From positions 7,319,252-7,383,251 of the forward strand of contig CM037830.1 in NCBI GenBank assembly GCA_021234535.1: a stretch of 64,000 nucleotides of DNA, read 5' to 3'. Made by a program: the position numbers and the translations under genes. This DNA is from Stichopus chloronotus. Taxonomy: Eukaryota; Echinodermata; Holothuroidea; Aspidochirotida; Stichopodidae. The notes beneath the pieces are model-generated. The model saw only the letters and a program-made list of their open reading frames with translations, was not told where the DNA came from and searched no databases. Shown here piece after piece: positions 1 to 12,058 of the stretch (its first letter is position 1; the number at the start of each line of letters is the position of its first letter).

Positions 1-445
1 CTGTATCTTGAAAATCTGTAGGGAACACGGCATGCAGAGTAAAGAAAGTTGATTTTGTATTGTACTCTTACCAATCCTTGTATGGCATCGCTTAGACCCC
101 TGTAATTGCTGTCATCCCTGAGTAAATCTTTATATGCTGAGACATTCAGAAGTCCATGGCTGTTTCCATATCTGCAGAACCTGGGTACGAAACTCAAAGA
201 TGTTGGGTTTGGGAGCTGGCAACTTCACGCACTGAAGGATCATTTAAAATTATTTGATGCACTAACCTTACAACATTTGTGTATCCAACTTAGCCTACAT
301 ACAGCTTTTCTCTTTGTTAGAGTGTGTGTTGAGTGAGGACTGTCTGGAGTTCTTACAGATACATGCTCTTTTTCACATGAGTTTATCTGTCAGATTTGAA
401 TGTACTGTAGTATTAAAGACTGATTTGTTTCCTGTTTCTTCACAG

Positions 446-1734
446 GCTCCAAGTGACAGCTTAGATTTTATACTGAAAGCAGATTATGATCACCATAATC
501 AATTACTAGAACCAACTTCTAGAACCTTAATACAGCCAGAGACCATTGGAGATGATCATGGGTAAATCTTTCTTGCAATTTCTCTCTCCTTCCATAGTCC
601 ACCGAAGACACTGTTGAAGGTGTTTTCACACAGCACAAAGTATAATTTTGGTAGTCTGGTAATTTTTCTGGTTAAACATATTGAATATGCATCTCTAGTT
701 AAGATCAGTCTTCAAATTATTGACTACTAAGTATTACATAACTGCTTTGTTGTCTCAGGATTTCAGTTAATTTTTTTTTTTTCTGTGGGAAATGCACTGT
801 TTTTCACATGCAGAAACTTCTCTGCAATAAAGAAACTGTTATGAGTCATTGTCAATCATCCCAATGAAATTTTAACATAGACTGATTCAAATGTTATGAT
901 AGAAAAAAAAAAAAAGAAGCAATCTGAGATTTCTGAAATATCAAAGAAATGTACAGTATTGCACTACAAGGTAACTTTTGATCATAATGTTTGCAGTCAT
1001 TTTGGCATGTGTGTGTATGTATGTATGTATGTATGTATGTATGTATTCGTGTGTTTGTGATGTCTGTTTGTACATGTGAGAACTCAAAATTTGAAAGTTG
1101 GCCTGAACTCATATTTGGTATGTTGGCATAGTACAAAAGACCATTGTTTTTGGTAAGAGTCAAAGGTCATTTAATGTCAACAGGGGCCAAATTACAAAGC
1201 CCTTGTAAGCACAACATCTGAAGAAGGAAAACATGAACAGATCCTATATTTAGTTTGTAAAGGTGTAAGTGTGCCATAAGCCACATGGACTAAAATATGG
1301 AGGTCAAAGGTCATTTTCTTATCAATATGTAGTAACTTTGGATAAATCATAGGCAATACTTTAAGAAGGAAGCATGGGAAGACTTCATCCAATTTCTTGT
1401 GTTGGTCATAACCCAATGTTTTTGTGTTACATATTGATTAAATAGACAGTGCTGCATATATTAAATTAAAACTCATCATCAAAATAACAATGCATTTTAT
1501 GTTTTTGTTTATTTATTTTGTACTCCTTCCTTTAGTCGAAATCTTAAAAATCGTGCCCCAAAAGAAGTAGAGACAGCCGAAGAAAAGACAGGTCCTGTAC
1601 TGAAGAAAGTCTTCATCCAAAATCCAAAGAAGGAGAGCATTCATAGTGTTAAGGGAGCCATAGAGAGCCATCACAGTGCTGCCACCAATGGTGGATACTC
1701 AAGAAAACACGACGGAGGCTTCTACACAACATAA
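446..1734 (+). CDS. C-terminal exons of an unrecognised protein
   Basis: Two consecutive coding exons are supported: 446-561 (preceded by a pyrimidine tract and CACAG, followed by GGTAAAT) and 1536-1734 (preceded by CCTTTAG, ending in TAA). The junction splits a glycine codon, two bases plus one, and the frame stays open across it, giving about 104 residues. The tail is hydrophilic, with a lysine-rich stretch ([13 protein letters not shown]) and the terminus [14 protein letters not shown]. No transmembrane segment or catalytic motif is visible, so it looks like a disordered cytoplasmic or nuclear tail. I do not recognise the family. The rest of the gene lies upstream of the window; an exon before 446 may be present at about 106-190 but I could not confirm it. 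The exon pair is moderately secure; the function is unknown. Confidence 0.55.
1010..1046. repeat. (TGTA)n microsatellite
   Basis: About seven tandem TATG units follow a short GT run, inside the last intron of the unrecognised upstream gene. It is a simple-sequence tract with no coding content. Confidence 0.9.
1150..1420 (+). repeat. 145-bp AGGTCA repeat, about two degraded units
   Basis: Two diverged units of the family that is better preserved at 31905-32640. Each has a GTCAAAGGTCAT block followed by a segment about cellular-level words such as 'aagaaggaa' and 'gatcctatattt' at the same spacing. An exact AGGTCAAAGGTCA lies at 1301-1313. The copy lies in an intron. Confidence 0.75.
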
Positions 1735-4090
1735 TTACCAACGAAAAATACTCAAGACTATGAATGCCAGCAATTTTTAGGACAATTCTTTCAAATGCTG
1801 ATTTCTGTTGAAAAGATATATGATGTATGCAGTCAACAGGAAAAGAAGAAGAAAAGTAATCACTAAAATTAGTTATAGAAAGTCTTTTCATTTGGGTTTC
1901 TGTTTCTTATCGCTATGCATTTGTCCTCATGGTACGATGCCTGCAGTTTCAATTGGACTGAGCAAAACTGCTCCCATCAGTGCTGCAAGGGGCATGTTAA
2001 ACTTTGACATGTTTCAAAGTATCATAATCTAATTTAACCACATGCAGAGGCAAGACAGGTGACCCCTGTGTTGAAAATTTCTTGAATGCTAAAGCCAGTG
2101 ACTACATTATGCTAGAAAAAATTATATTATGCTAGAATCAGAGAAGCAGAAGGAAGCATCATTTTAATGGTTTCCAGATTCCACAGGTGATTATGTAATC
2201 TCTTCATTTTTCAACTGATGTGAATTTCATGTATATTTAAGTGACATTGGTGACATATATAGACAAATATTTCAATCATGTAAAAGATACATGTCCTTGG
2301 TAGCACATCCTATTTTTTTTCAGTTTTGATGTTCTCACATGCTATAGCTATTTAGCATAACCAACATGTTGGGGAAAACTGTATCACCCCCTGTAACACC
2401 CAGTCTTTCAGAATACTGTTCATAGTAGATTTTGTCAAGGCACATTGGCCCACTTGATCTGCAACTTGTACTGGATTCATTTAGGTCACAAAAAGTGCAC
2501 TTCCTTTATCCACAGGTGTTATTGACAAGCTGTTGCCACTATCAACCTCATTTGTGTGCTTTCTCCAGTCTTCAGAGTGTACCTGGTAATTGGAGAAAGT
2601 ATAGCAGCCTTAGTATTTTGTATTTTCAACTAGATCCATGCACATTTGGCAGTGAGCAGACTCTTTGTAGTGTATGGTGATAGTTGCGGGAGTTACATTT
2701 TTTTTTCCTCGTTAGAGTTACAGTGGCCAGTTATTAGCAATAATAATTTGAAGATGATATCATTTCGATATGGTATCTCATTTTTGGAAAGTGGTCATTT
2801 CAGGATCTGTGGTTCATTGAGCAAACTTTATTTTGACTGTGAGAGAACCGTATGAGATCAAACTGTGCAGATATCCATAACAAGTGCCCATGCATTGAAA
2901 GCAATTTTTCAATGCCAGCTTTATGACTTTGATTGTTTAGAAAGTTAAATTTTGTTAAGTTTCGCCACAGGACTTCTTCATATTGTTCCTTTGGTGAAAC
3001 TAAAGTCAGTTTGATTCATAATTTTGATTCATAATCATGTTAAAAGATTGACTTCTTATGATGAGTTCATTAGTTTGTGTCTTTTAATTCCTTATTCCCA
3101 TCTGGCTTTTCTCATTTTACTTTTCCCCAAATTCAAAGTGAACAATTATGCATTTGAGTGAATATTTGTGTCATTCGTCATAAAAAATAAATGCCCGTAT
3201 GCGATTTAATTTAAGTCAATCCTAAATTTTTTCTGATCTTGCATATCATCTGAACATGCATGTTCCGATATATGTGCTAGGGAGAAAGACTCAGTATTTA
3301 ATTTAAACCAATGAACTCTGATAGTTTTTTTTTTTTCCCTTTTTTAGAAAAGTTAAAACAAATTGATGCATTCTTTAAACTACTCATTGTGAGAAAGTCT
3401 CCAATTTGGAAATAATATCTTGGGGAAAATATATTTAATCATGAGATTGTATTCATCATCGCATGTGGTGTGTAAGATTGTAAATAGATGATTATTGCTT
3501 CATTAATCATCGTCAATTCGAGTTATTGTTTCGATTATTGTATATATAATAGATATACCCAAACTCTGTTGGACAAAAAGCATTCGCATGAAACCGCGTA
3601 ACAAAAATCCAACGGAAATTTGAGGATCATGATATAACTCGCAAACAGTGGAACGCAGTTTTCCTTGTATGTTATCAAGCCATCTGTAAAAAATACCTCG
3701 AGCGGTTGCATTTACTTCCGTTTTTCCAAAAGATGTGGTTAGATTTCGAACAAATTTTCGGATCGTATGTGCGTAACATATCGTCAATTTTGAAGGTGCA
3801 GTTTTGGCATAGGCTATAAAGAGCAAGCTAAGGACGGCTTCATTTGTTCAGTGTGTGACTAGTTAGCCTGAGGTCATTCTGATTTATTTATTTCTCTGGT
3901 AATAATGAACATTTAATCAATTTACAAGAAAAAAAATCTATGAAGTATATTAATTTAACGTCCACCGTTATTAACTGCAATTGTTAATGCTAAAATGAAA
4001 ATTATAGACTTCATCAAAACTAGTTGTCACAGTCTAACTTTCCGGTAATTAAATATGATTTTGTTATGACTACAAGAGCTATAGGTCCTT
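1735..4090. other. 3' flank and intergenic DNA without recognised genes
   Basis: After the TAA the sequence is AT-rich and stop-dense on both strands. An AATAAA lies at 3186-3191, too far from the stop to assign confidently as the polyadenylation signal. The only patch with different composition is 3503-3826, which is richer in CG dinucleotides and open on the minus strand for 107 codons. No recognisable protein family is seen there. Confidence 0.5.
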
Positions 4091-4094
4091 TTAA

Positions 4095-5134
4095 GACAGA
4101 CTCATCGCCCCAGACCGTTCTATACTCCCAACTCTAGTCTCTCGCAAACAGGGGCGTAACCACGGGGGGGGCACGAGGGGGCACGTGCCCCCCCATGACA
4201 AAGATGTGCCACCCCAGGTGCCCCCCCCCCCCATGAAAAATTTTGAAATGTGCAATTTTATCCTGCGGTCAATTTATTAAGTCAAAATATATATATATAG
4301 ACAAAACTTGTGCCCCACCAGGAAAGGTCTGTGCCCCACTAGTGCCCCCCTGCTCAAAAAATCCTGGCTACGCCACTGCTCGCAAAGTCTATCAAAATCT
4401 CCTCCACATATGTAATCAAAACAAATGGGGACTAGGTATTCATTTTATTCATTATTTATCATTTATTTATTTCGTGTCTACATTTATAGATGCAGAAAGG
4501 TAATATAGTATAAACAGGTAAAACAAACTGGTAAGTTTAACGAAGCTAGCGACCATACAAAAAAAAAAGAGGACAATGATTAATGATCATAGCCTTCTAT
4601 CAGAGTTTTGATGTTACTATAGGTAGTTCTTGCCAAGACATGTAAAGCCTAACTGTCGTTGTTCAACAGAAGTCTTCCATGAGCCGAATTAGATCTTACT
4701 GAGAAGCGAGTATTAGATTTTGTACTAACGCTTAGATCGGACGAGGAGTAACAACTTTGTGAATTACATAGAGTAGTTTATTATTTATACACTTATAAAT
4801 AAAACAACATATTTTGAAAGTATGAATATCATTGACTTTTAAAATCCCGAGATCATCGTGTAAGGCATTTGTAGGATACCATTGGTGTTTACATGCCTTA
4901 CAGTTTTCAGAATTCTATTTTGAAAAGGACTTGTACCGGTGTGAGAGGGGCACACTCGGCCGTTCAATAGACCTCAACTCAGTATGCAATAGGTCTATTA
5001 TGATCAGTGTTATATGAGCTACTCTGCATCTTTCGAATTTGCCGGTTGTCAATCAGAGAGCAGAACCAATTGAGAATATAGGCTTTCCCCAGCCAAAAGC
5101 TGCAGCTTGTCCCGGGGTGATGAGTGACTGCCTG
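4095..5134 (+). mobile_element. Kolobok-like TTAA element, copy A, with internal insertions
   Basis: The left end reads TTAA (4091-4094) then GACAGACTCATCGCCCC; the right end is its diverged inverse, GGGGTGATGAGT then a TAAA at 5135-5138 that looks like a decayed TTAA. The termini match copies at 12673-12919 and 47644-47899. Short conserved blocks (TCCTCCACAT, CTGCATCTTTCGAATTTG) align with the 247-bp copy B. The extra length comes from a hAT insertion at 4149-4378 and a further unidentified insertion at roughly 4430-5005. Assignment to Kolobok rests on TTAA target sites and a purine-GG type terminus and is inference; no transposase is present. Confidence 0.7.
4149..4378. mobile_element. hAT-type MITE with perfect 8-bp target duplication
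   Basis: The left terminus CAGGGGCGTAACCA and right terminus TGGCTACGCCACTG are inverted copies with few differences. The insertion is flanked by CTCGCAAA at 4141-4148 and again at 4379-4386, the 8-bp duplication expected of hAT transposases. The 230-bp body has G- and C-runs near both ends and an AT-rich centre with no open reading frame. It sits inside the Kolobok-like element, so it arrived later. Confidence 0.92.
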
Positions 5135-5148
5135 TAAAGTATAAAAGT

Positions 5149-5215
5149 CTCAGTGGTGAAGCTAGAATTTTTCCAGGAGGGGCAAAGACATGAAAATTTA
5201 CCCAACTTTCCGGAT
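5149..5215 (+). mobile_element. hAT-like terminal fragment
   Basis: The block beginning CAGTGGTGAAGCTAG and continuing with GGGGCAAAGACATG matches, in inverse orientation, the block at 43260-43333 that ends CTAGCTTCGCCACAG. Both look like one end of the same hAT family. No partner terminus with a target duplication was found close by; a possible one near 5985 (CTATGCCACTTC) does not share flanking bases. Confidence 0.5.
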
Positions 5216-6449
5216 ACATTTAATTAGTCTAGCTTGATCTCGAAAGTGCGGGTGACATGGAGGGGCTTAAGCTGGTCTGAGCCTGTTCTATAAGATGATA
5301 CGATAGATCTGCCATCCTGCAACCGGGAGGGGACGTCCCACTTAGTCCTTTGAAAAAAAAAAATCATTATCATGCAGGGTGGAGAAAATACAAACTGTAT
5401 TTGATGGTAGATTTCAATACGTTTACAGGAATTCTACATGTTGTAAGTAGCCTGGGCTAATTACTTAATTTTTGTCTTCTTTTTGCTTTGCACTGAAATA
5501 GGCTATTCATTTTGAGACATTAGCTGAATATGCCTAATTCAGAATGACAATGTGATTAAACAGTGTAGTTCCGATCATATTTATAGGCCATTTACCCAAT
5601 TCTGTCCCCTCTGTCATCACAAAAGCAATGTCGAAATGATCCTATCCAAAAGTATTTAGCCGGGTTTGCCAACCACACTGTAAGGATTCAGCCGAAACAC
5701 TGATAAACAGTCCACTAACAGCGAAACTCAGAGACATAAAGGATAAAGGGGGATTCCTGTAAAACACGACTGTAGTGTCATGCTCAGGCTTTATGACACA
5801 GTGACAAGAAGTCTGGGGAAATGTACAGCATTGTGGAAATGTTTTACAATTTTTTCTCTTAGAAGAAATATTGACAAAATGGGAATGGATATTTGCCCAA
5901 ACTTTTCAAATTTTCCCAAATTTCCCCCCAAAACTTTTCCAGGTGGGGCAAGGTTTCCCACTCCCCCCATCCCCTATTTGCTATGCCACTTCATGGTTTA
6001 TGTACTACTATTTCTATGAAGACAACCGATTCGCTGAGAAGGGGCTGTAATGCTTACACAGGGCTTAATCCCATCTACAAAAAGTAGATGGGATTACATA
6101 CCACAGTCGGGGCTATACTCCTTCTAATTTGGGGGCCAAGTCAATGGGGGAAATATGTTGCATATTGGACGTAAAATATTTTTGAAAAGTCGTTTACGTG
6201 CAAAGTCTGCGAAAACTCTGAACTTGATGAAAAAAAAAAAAACATTACGTAATGTGTGCATGATTCAGCCTGTGCCTCTTCTGGATTCGCTTGGATTCTG
6301 ACTGTCTGAAAGCTGATTGCTAGCCTAGCAAGCTAGCCGTAATTCTACCCGTCTTCTGGGCACTGGAACAGCAGTCCGACCTTAGTTTAGACCGACCGAA
6401 GTGCATTCTGGGCAAGTTCAGGGGACATATTTAATTTTTAAGAAATTAA
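5216..6449. other. Intergenic DNA upstream of NDUFA5
   Basis: No gene is visible. It holds a perfect 13-bp hairpin at 6066-6096 and, in the last 200 bases, the presumed NDUFA5 promoter and 5' UTR. No TATA box stands out near the start; a short repeated CTAGC-type cluster lies at about 6322-6342. Confidence 0.5.
6066..6096. repeat. Perfect 13-bp hairpin with A5 loop
   Basis: TAATCCCATCTAC (6066-6078) and GTAGATGGGATTA (6084-6096) are exact inverse complements separated by AAAAA. The context offers no reason to call it a terminator in a eukaryote. It may be the remnant end of a fold-back element. Confidence 0.85.
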
Positions 6450-9400
6450 ATGGCAGGTCCACTCAAAAGGGTAAGAAATCTTTTGCTGCTTTATTAGAAA
6501 AAAGTGCTTGTATTTTCTATCATGCCTATGATACCTTGACATAGCTAGAACGACGTAGGCTTAACGTCGGCCAATGCCGAACGTTACTGTACTGTAAGCT
6601 AGGCCTGGGCTACGTATTTGTACTGAATCAGGCTAAGATTAACATGCTTGCTATCTAAGCTCAATGCCCATGTTCAGCTTCGCCTAGGGACACACAGTTT
6701 AAGTTAACCATCTTCACTATCTATCAGCAAAAGTATGTATTGCAAAGTTAACTTTGTCCTTGAACATGGATGTGCATTTCTGTATGTATTGTAATGCACC
6801 ACATCACCTCCTTTGTGCCGCTAGTAATAGTTTGTGCAGTATGTGTTCCCCCATTACTGGACCCTGACAGCACCACTGGTTCTTCTATTGAGTTTGCGAA
6901 TTACTGTTTCCTACGGGCATTCCTGTTTGGTTTCATAGTGACATAACTGTTGCAAAATTCTTCCCTGTGACAGTAGCCAGGACCAGTTGATGAATATCCT
7001 GTTTCTCACCATGTGTTGTTCTCAAGAACATAGTTTCATGGCAGCTGCATAAATGGCATGAAATTTCCATAAAAATTAAGTTTAATCTCCTCCAAGTTAC
7101 CAAAATGTAGGTACAGTAAAATGTGCAATGATGTAAAGGAACCCAACTGAATTACTATTTCTGAAGAACAATGGACCAGTTAAATTGTTGCTATTGTAAC
7201 ACTCATAGTGGACAGATATTACAATAAGAACATATGATCTAGCCTATTTTAATGTACAAGTTCACAGCATTTGAGATTTGCAGGTTAGTACTAAAAGGAA
7301 AGTTGAATAGCAATCCTGGAAACAGGTTTGTTTTTGCACACAGGAGCACTGATTGGTTCACCCCTGCCTTGCTAACCTCTTAACACTTATCGAAAACCAT
7401 AGGCGAATCTAGGTGGTGTTCATCCATGATCAACATGGAATAGGGTCTTCAATGACTGTAGCCAGTTGGCCTTTCTGATCCTGAAACTTCTAAATTCAAA
7501 AAATATTTAACTGTGTGTATGCAAACAGTCCTATTTTTTGTACATATTCTGTGCTCCCATCATGCATTGGTCCTACACACTGCTCAATGAAAACTGTGTA
7601 TGAATTACAAATGGCACAAACCACGGGTGTCCTGCTTTTGACAGAACGGTATGCTCTGGAATCATGACAGCTGCATGCATGAATTAAGATGCCAGTAACG
7701 TGAAGGACAGCATAGTCAACTCTCCGTTTTGATTCTGGGAATTATCATTTTGTTGAAAGTTAATAGCAACAATAGAATAAGAAGAATAAAGCCTCAGGCA
7801 AAGGAGGTAGGGGACTACAAGCAGTTTCATTTTATGGCAACACTAAAATAGGAACCACCATCTTCAATACCATATGTGTCTTGTTGTTTTCTGCCTTTGC
7901 TATTAAGATGCCAGTAACATGAAGGACAGCATAGTCAACTCTCCGCTTAGATACTGGGGATTTATGTCAGTAGCAATGTTGGACTCAAATTTTTGATTTG
8001 GAGAGTGATCAGTTGTTACAATAATATGTTTGCCTTGTTAGAAGTCTATTGCAATCCTCTGTTGAAGCTCAGTACACTGATGCAGTGATTTATTCTCTCT
8101 TAATATCTTAAAAGCAATGTGGACTGTAACTATTTGAGAACATTATCAGATTATCACATTGCAAATCATAATTAAGATAAATTAGTTGCATTGCAAGGGC
8201 TTACATAGACAGTGTTCATGTAAATTCTTACCTTTTTCTCTTCATTTTCTTGTAGACAACTGGGCTTGTTGGCCTTGCAGTGGAAGCCAAACCACTAGAG
8301 GTAAGATTGAATTAGATGCAAGAACAGTTTGGAGCTGGTATGATGCAAGTGGGTGTGGAACAGCCACTGTTCAATATATCACAGTTTCCATTGCTTTTAA
8401 CAGGCATACAATGCAATGTACCTTAGATAATGCAATCAGGTCATCGTTGCATTTAAGGACAACACGCAGAATTTTGTGCAGTTCCTTCATGAAACACTTG
8501 TTTTGTATAATTTCTATTCTTGTAAGTTGTATCCAATTTTCATATAGCTTCCAACTAGTTGAACTAGCAAAAAAGAACAAAAAAATCCTCCATTATTTTT
8601 TGCATTGCAGAAACTTAAACTTGTGTATGAAAAATTGCTAGCAGCCCTGCAGGAGATTCCAAAAGAAGCTGGATACAGAGAGTACACAGAACAAATAGTA
8701 AAAGAAAGAATGGCCATGATAGAAAAGGTAAGAGCTTTTTAGCAGTCATAGACACAGTAATACGTCAGATGCAAATTATAGCCATGAGTAGGGCGATGAT
8801 AACATCAGTGAGGTAAATCATTCAGTGTACATTTACCACAAGTTTGGAGCAAAGACTACAAGTTGGGACATTGAATGCAACAGCATTCCAAAAACTTTTT
8901 GAGTTTTGGCAATCAAGCCTCTACAGAGATGCTCATATTTGATCAAATTAACATAGCTCATAAGAAGCTTGTTGTTATGTATTAAACTGGAAATCTTCCA
9001 TTAGATTGCAAACCTTATGTCTGGGTACATTCTTACTGTAGTGTTAGAAGAATGAGCCACTGTGACAAATTTGAAAAGGAAATTAATGATGTTTGGGTTG
9101 ATGGCTACCAGGTTATTGTCCTGTTTGGTTAGATAAGTGACACATTTAGAGCATCAAGTAAAGTCAAACCCTTGTACTATTTGCAACAACTTTCAGCAAT
9201 GTGATGTAAATAGGAAACAATGTCTTGGTTGGTGCCCTAACCTCAGTTGTTAACACTACAATAATTGTCAATTGAAACAGGAGTAACCAAGCTAAGAAGA
9301 AATTCTTATATGTAGTGATGCCAGCAAGGAAACTCTTCTTGAGAAGTGTCCACTGAGGTGCAAAGTAAGCTTAGCATATTTTTGTTTATTTACACTCCTT

Positions 9401-10222
9401 CCTTTTTCAGGATGCTGATGTCAGCAAGATAGAAAAAACGCTGAATGTTGGACAAATTGAGGAGATCATCAGACAGGTAATTGGGTTATGACAACATGGG
9501 AAATAGTTCAAAGGAACTATAATAGTTGACGTGTTAAATAAGAGGGCAGCATTGAACTTTGACGAGTTGGCAGTCCCCTTAACTTAGACGAAATGAAAGT
9601 GAGATCTTCTCTGTCACAGTGGGTGATAGACCACAATATTTTAAAAGCGAGCTGTACAGTTGACTCTGCTAAAGGAAATGTATTCCTTTACCCTTGTGTT
9701 GGCCTGATCTGCTTTCTCATCAGTTAACTCATTGATACAACGGTGTATGTTATGGAACACCATAAAGTTAAACATGACTGTTCACAACTTCTGTGCATGA
9801 GGCTAGAACCAAATAGTTTTATTTAGTCATGGGCTTCCAAACTGGGTATTCAGGTATTGTGGAGATCTATCACGCACATGCAGTTTTTTAAGTGTGATGT
9901 AATATGTACAAGCGAAGCATTTACCATAGCAAAAACTCCCCTGCATCCATAATGAACTTCACAGTTTCTTCATCATTCAGTGGATACAATAACCTATGAC
10001 ATGACATGGGTAGGTTTTACCTAACAATTCAGGAATATCCTGTGGAACTTTGCTAAATGAGTCGATTCAATTTTAGCAAAATGAGCATATGAATTATCTG
10101 GTTCAATCATCTCCTTTCAGGCTGATGATGAACTCTCTTTAGCAAGAAAAATGGCTGGCTGGAAAATGTGGGAGCCCTTAAAAGAAGAGGCACCACCCAA
10201 TCAGTGGAAGTGGCCAATTTGA
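6450..10222 (+). CDS. NDUFA5: NADH:ubiquinone oxidoreductase subunit A5 (complex I B13)
   Basis: Five coding exons with GT-AG junctions, all splitting between codons: 6450-6470, 8256-8300, 8611-8727, 9411-9476 and 10121-10222. They encode 116 residues, the same length as the human protein. Landmarks are the N-terminal [14 protein letters not shown]-type [15 protein letters not shown] in the middle, [13 protein letters not shown], and the C-terminal QWKWPI, all diagnostic of NDUFA5. The protein is an accessory subunit of the matrix arm (Q module) of mitochondrial complex I. It is nuclear-encoded and imported without an obvious long cleaved presequence. The ATG is set by the short first exon (MAGPLKR). 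ATTAAA at 10405-10410 is a candidate polyadenylation signal. Introns hold no convincing second gene. Confidence 0.96.
7684..7961 (+). repeat. Direct duplication of about 55 bp, 220 bp apart
   Basis: The segment starting AAGATGCCAGTAACGTGAAG near 7687 recurs near 7907 with one or two changes and continues through AGCATAGTCAACTCTCCG in both. Both copies are in NDUFA5 intron 1. It could be a local duplication or two long terminal-like ends of a small element; the DNA between them is not otherwise recognised. Confidence 0.8.
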
Positions 10223-12054
10223 AGAAGAGTGTCATCCTTTTGGCTGGACTGAACTTGAGAGGCAATTACTTGATGAGTGGAAGAAAGCTGTTGCCTTACA
10301 AACCTCTGCAAAAGATGGAATAGAAAAAGAAAAAACACTACAGGATCATTCAAAAGTGAAAAAGTTGTCATTACTAGTATTGTATGTTGTTCAATGTTCA
10401 TGGCATTAAACAGATCCAAAGCTTTCAGAGGGACAGAGATTTTACTTTACTTTGGACTCAAAATGTGTAAACTAAAATCTCTGGTAATCTTTTGTAGTGG
10501 AATGAAAGGTAGTTGGGCACTATGATACAAGTTATACATAAATTTGGAATTGATGTGAAAGAAAATGAAGAAGTGTTGTTGTCAGCCAAGGGCTGTAAAT
10601 ATACTGAGATTATAAGATTATAAGTTTTCTTTGTTTGACTTTTGCAGTTGTCTCTCTTTGTACTCTGTGCATAACTCAAAGGGCAAAATGTGAGTGTGCT
10701 TGAAGCAGTGACCACTTGTTTGAGAGGATGTTCATGACAAGCTGACCTGCTCCTTCATCAATAGTGACCTGGACTGTAGGTTTGCAACTAAACATTAAGC
10801 CATCACTGACAAAGTTTCAGTCACTGAAGAAATCAACATTAATGCTTGCAAGGCAATTGTATGGTGCAGATCACAGGCACCTTTTATTAACAAGGTAACA
10901 AAGTCATGTTCCTACCTAGACTCTACAAAACATACAATTATTCATTAACTTAGTGTATGGCATGACAGAAACTTTGTTATTTTCTTAATGTTGGTCATAT
11001 ACTGAGCAAAACTGAAAATCATTCACAGTGCCTTGCTGTTTCTCCTTAAATTTGATTAAAATTGTATTTCTCAAAGCAGGCATTTTCAGTTAAATCTTGA
11101 TACTCACATGTGGTATTATGTCAGAAAAAGTAGCAAGTTGGAGATAGCGTGTTGGAGGGCTGAAACAAAAGTAGAATTATATAAAGTTGTCTGTGAAATG
11201 AATTATTCTAGGTTGAGAATGTTAATGACCTGTATTGTGGGAAATGTGGATAAGACTGGACTAGGATACTTTGCACTGCTCACACAATCTTTTCATTAGA
11301 ATTCATTATGCTAAACTGCTAGACTCTCAAAGTTGCTATTTAACATGAATTTACATAACAAAGTATTTTATACCCCACCCCTTTTGCCTCTATTTTTTCA
11401 CCTTCCAAACCAATATCTAAGGGAGTTCCTTCAAGCAGCTATGAAGCAAAAGCAATTGATTGTTACAAAGGCACAAAAGATAGATACAGTAATTGAAAAA
11501 ACAGAAGTGTTCCATAACAGTAGACTGATGGAAGAATTTCATTGTTAACCAAATTGCAATTCTGACATGATAAAATTTTAGTGTCATGAAGCCTTAGATT
11601 CTCCCTTTATGAGTCAAATTTTTTCCTACTGGTTTACTGGTTGCAAATGGATATTATACCACGTAATGTTGAAGGTTTGCAAGTGTTTGGAAGCACTTTC
11701 TCCCTTTGACAGTGTGAAATTGCCCATGTTGTTAACACACATACTTTTTTGCCTTTTCAAGTTCCATCTTCGGAACCTACTCTAGGTTTGATACAGAGTA
11801 CCATATTCTCCTGTCAGACATTTGTAGGGGACATGTCATTAAGTAATTGGATGTAACCACAGACTTGCCAAACCAGACTTGCAAACGTCATGTAATATCA
11901 AACCTTAAGGTTCTCGCAGGAAACCTGGAAATTATGATAGCATCAAAACCTGCTTTCTTCTCCCATGATTTGAGTGCAGGAAAACTTCTTGAATGACTGT
12001 AACATAGAGACCATTACTCTGTGTAGCATCAAGCAATCTGTTGCATTATTTAGC
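10223..12054. other. NDUFA5 3' UTR and flank
   Basis: AT-rich, stop-dense sequence follows the NDUFA5 stop. ATTAAA at 10405-10410 is the nearest polyadenylation-like hexamer. No further coding exon, RNA gene or bounded repeat was identified before the MITE at 12059. Confidence 0.5.
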
Positions 12055-12058
12055 TTAA

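Noticed and set aside
106..336. Open stretch on the plus strand that could be an exon of the first gene (up to a CTGG/GTACG near 186)
   Set aside because: No convincing acceptor at its left edge, and the fragment LYAETFRSPWLFPYLQNL is not recognisable, so it is not called.
6066..6096. Rho-independent-type terminator
   Set aside because: The genome is eukaryotic and no gene ends here; only the hairpin itself is reported.
8186..8641. 151-codon open frame overlapping NDUFA5
   Set aside because: It runs through the intron between exons 2 and 3; the NDUFA5 exons use a different frame for part of it and explain the real coding signal.
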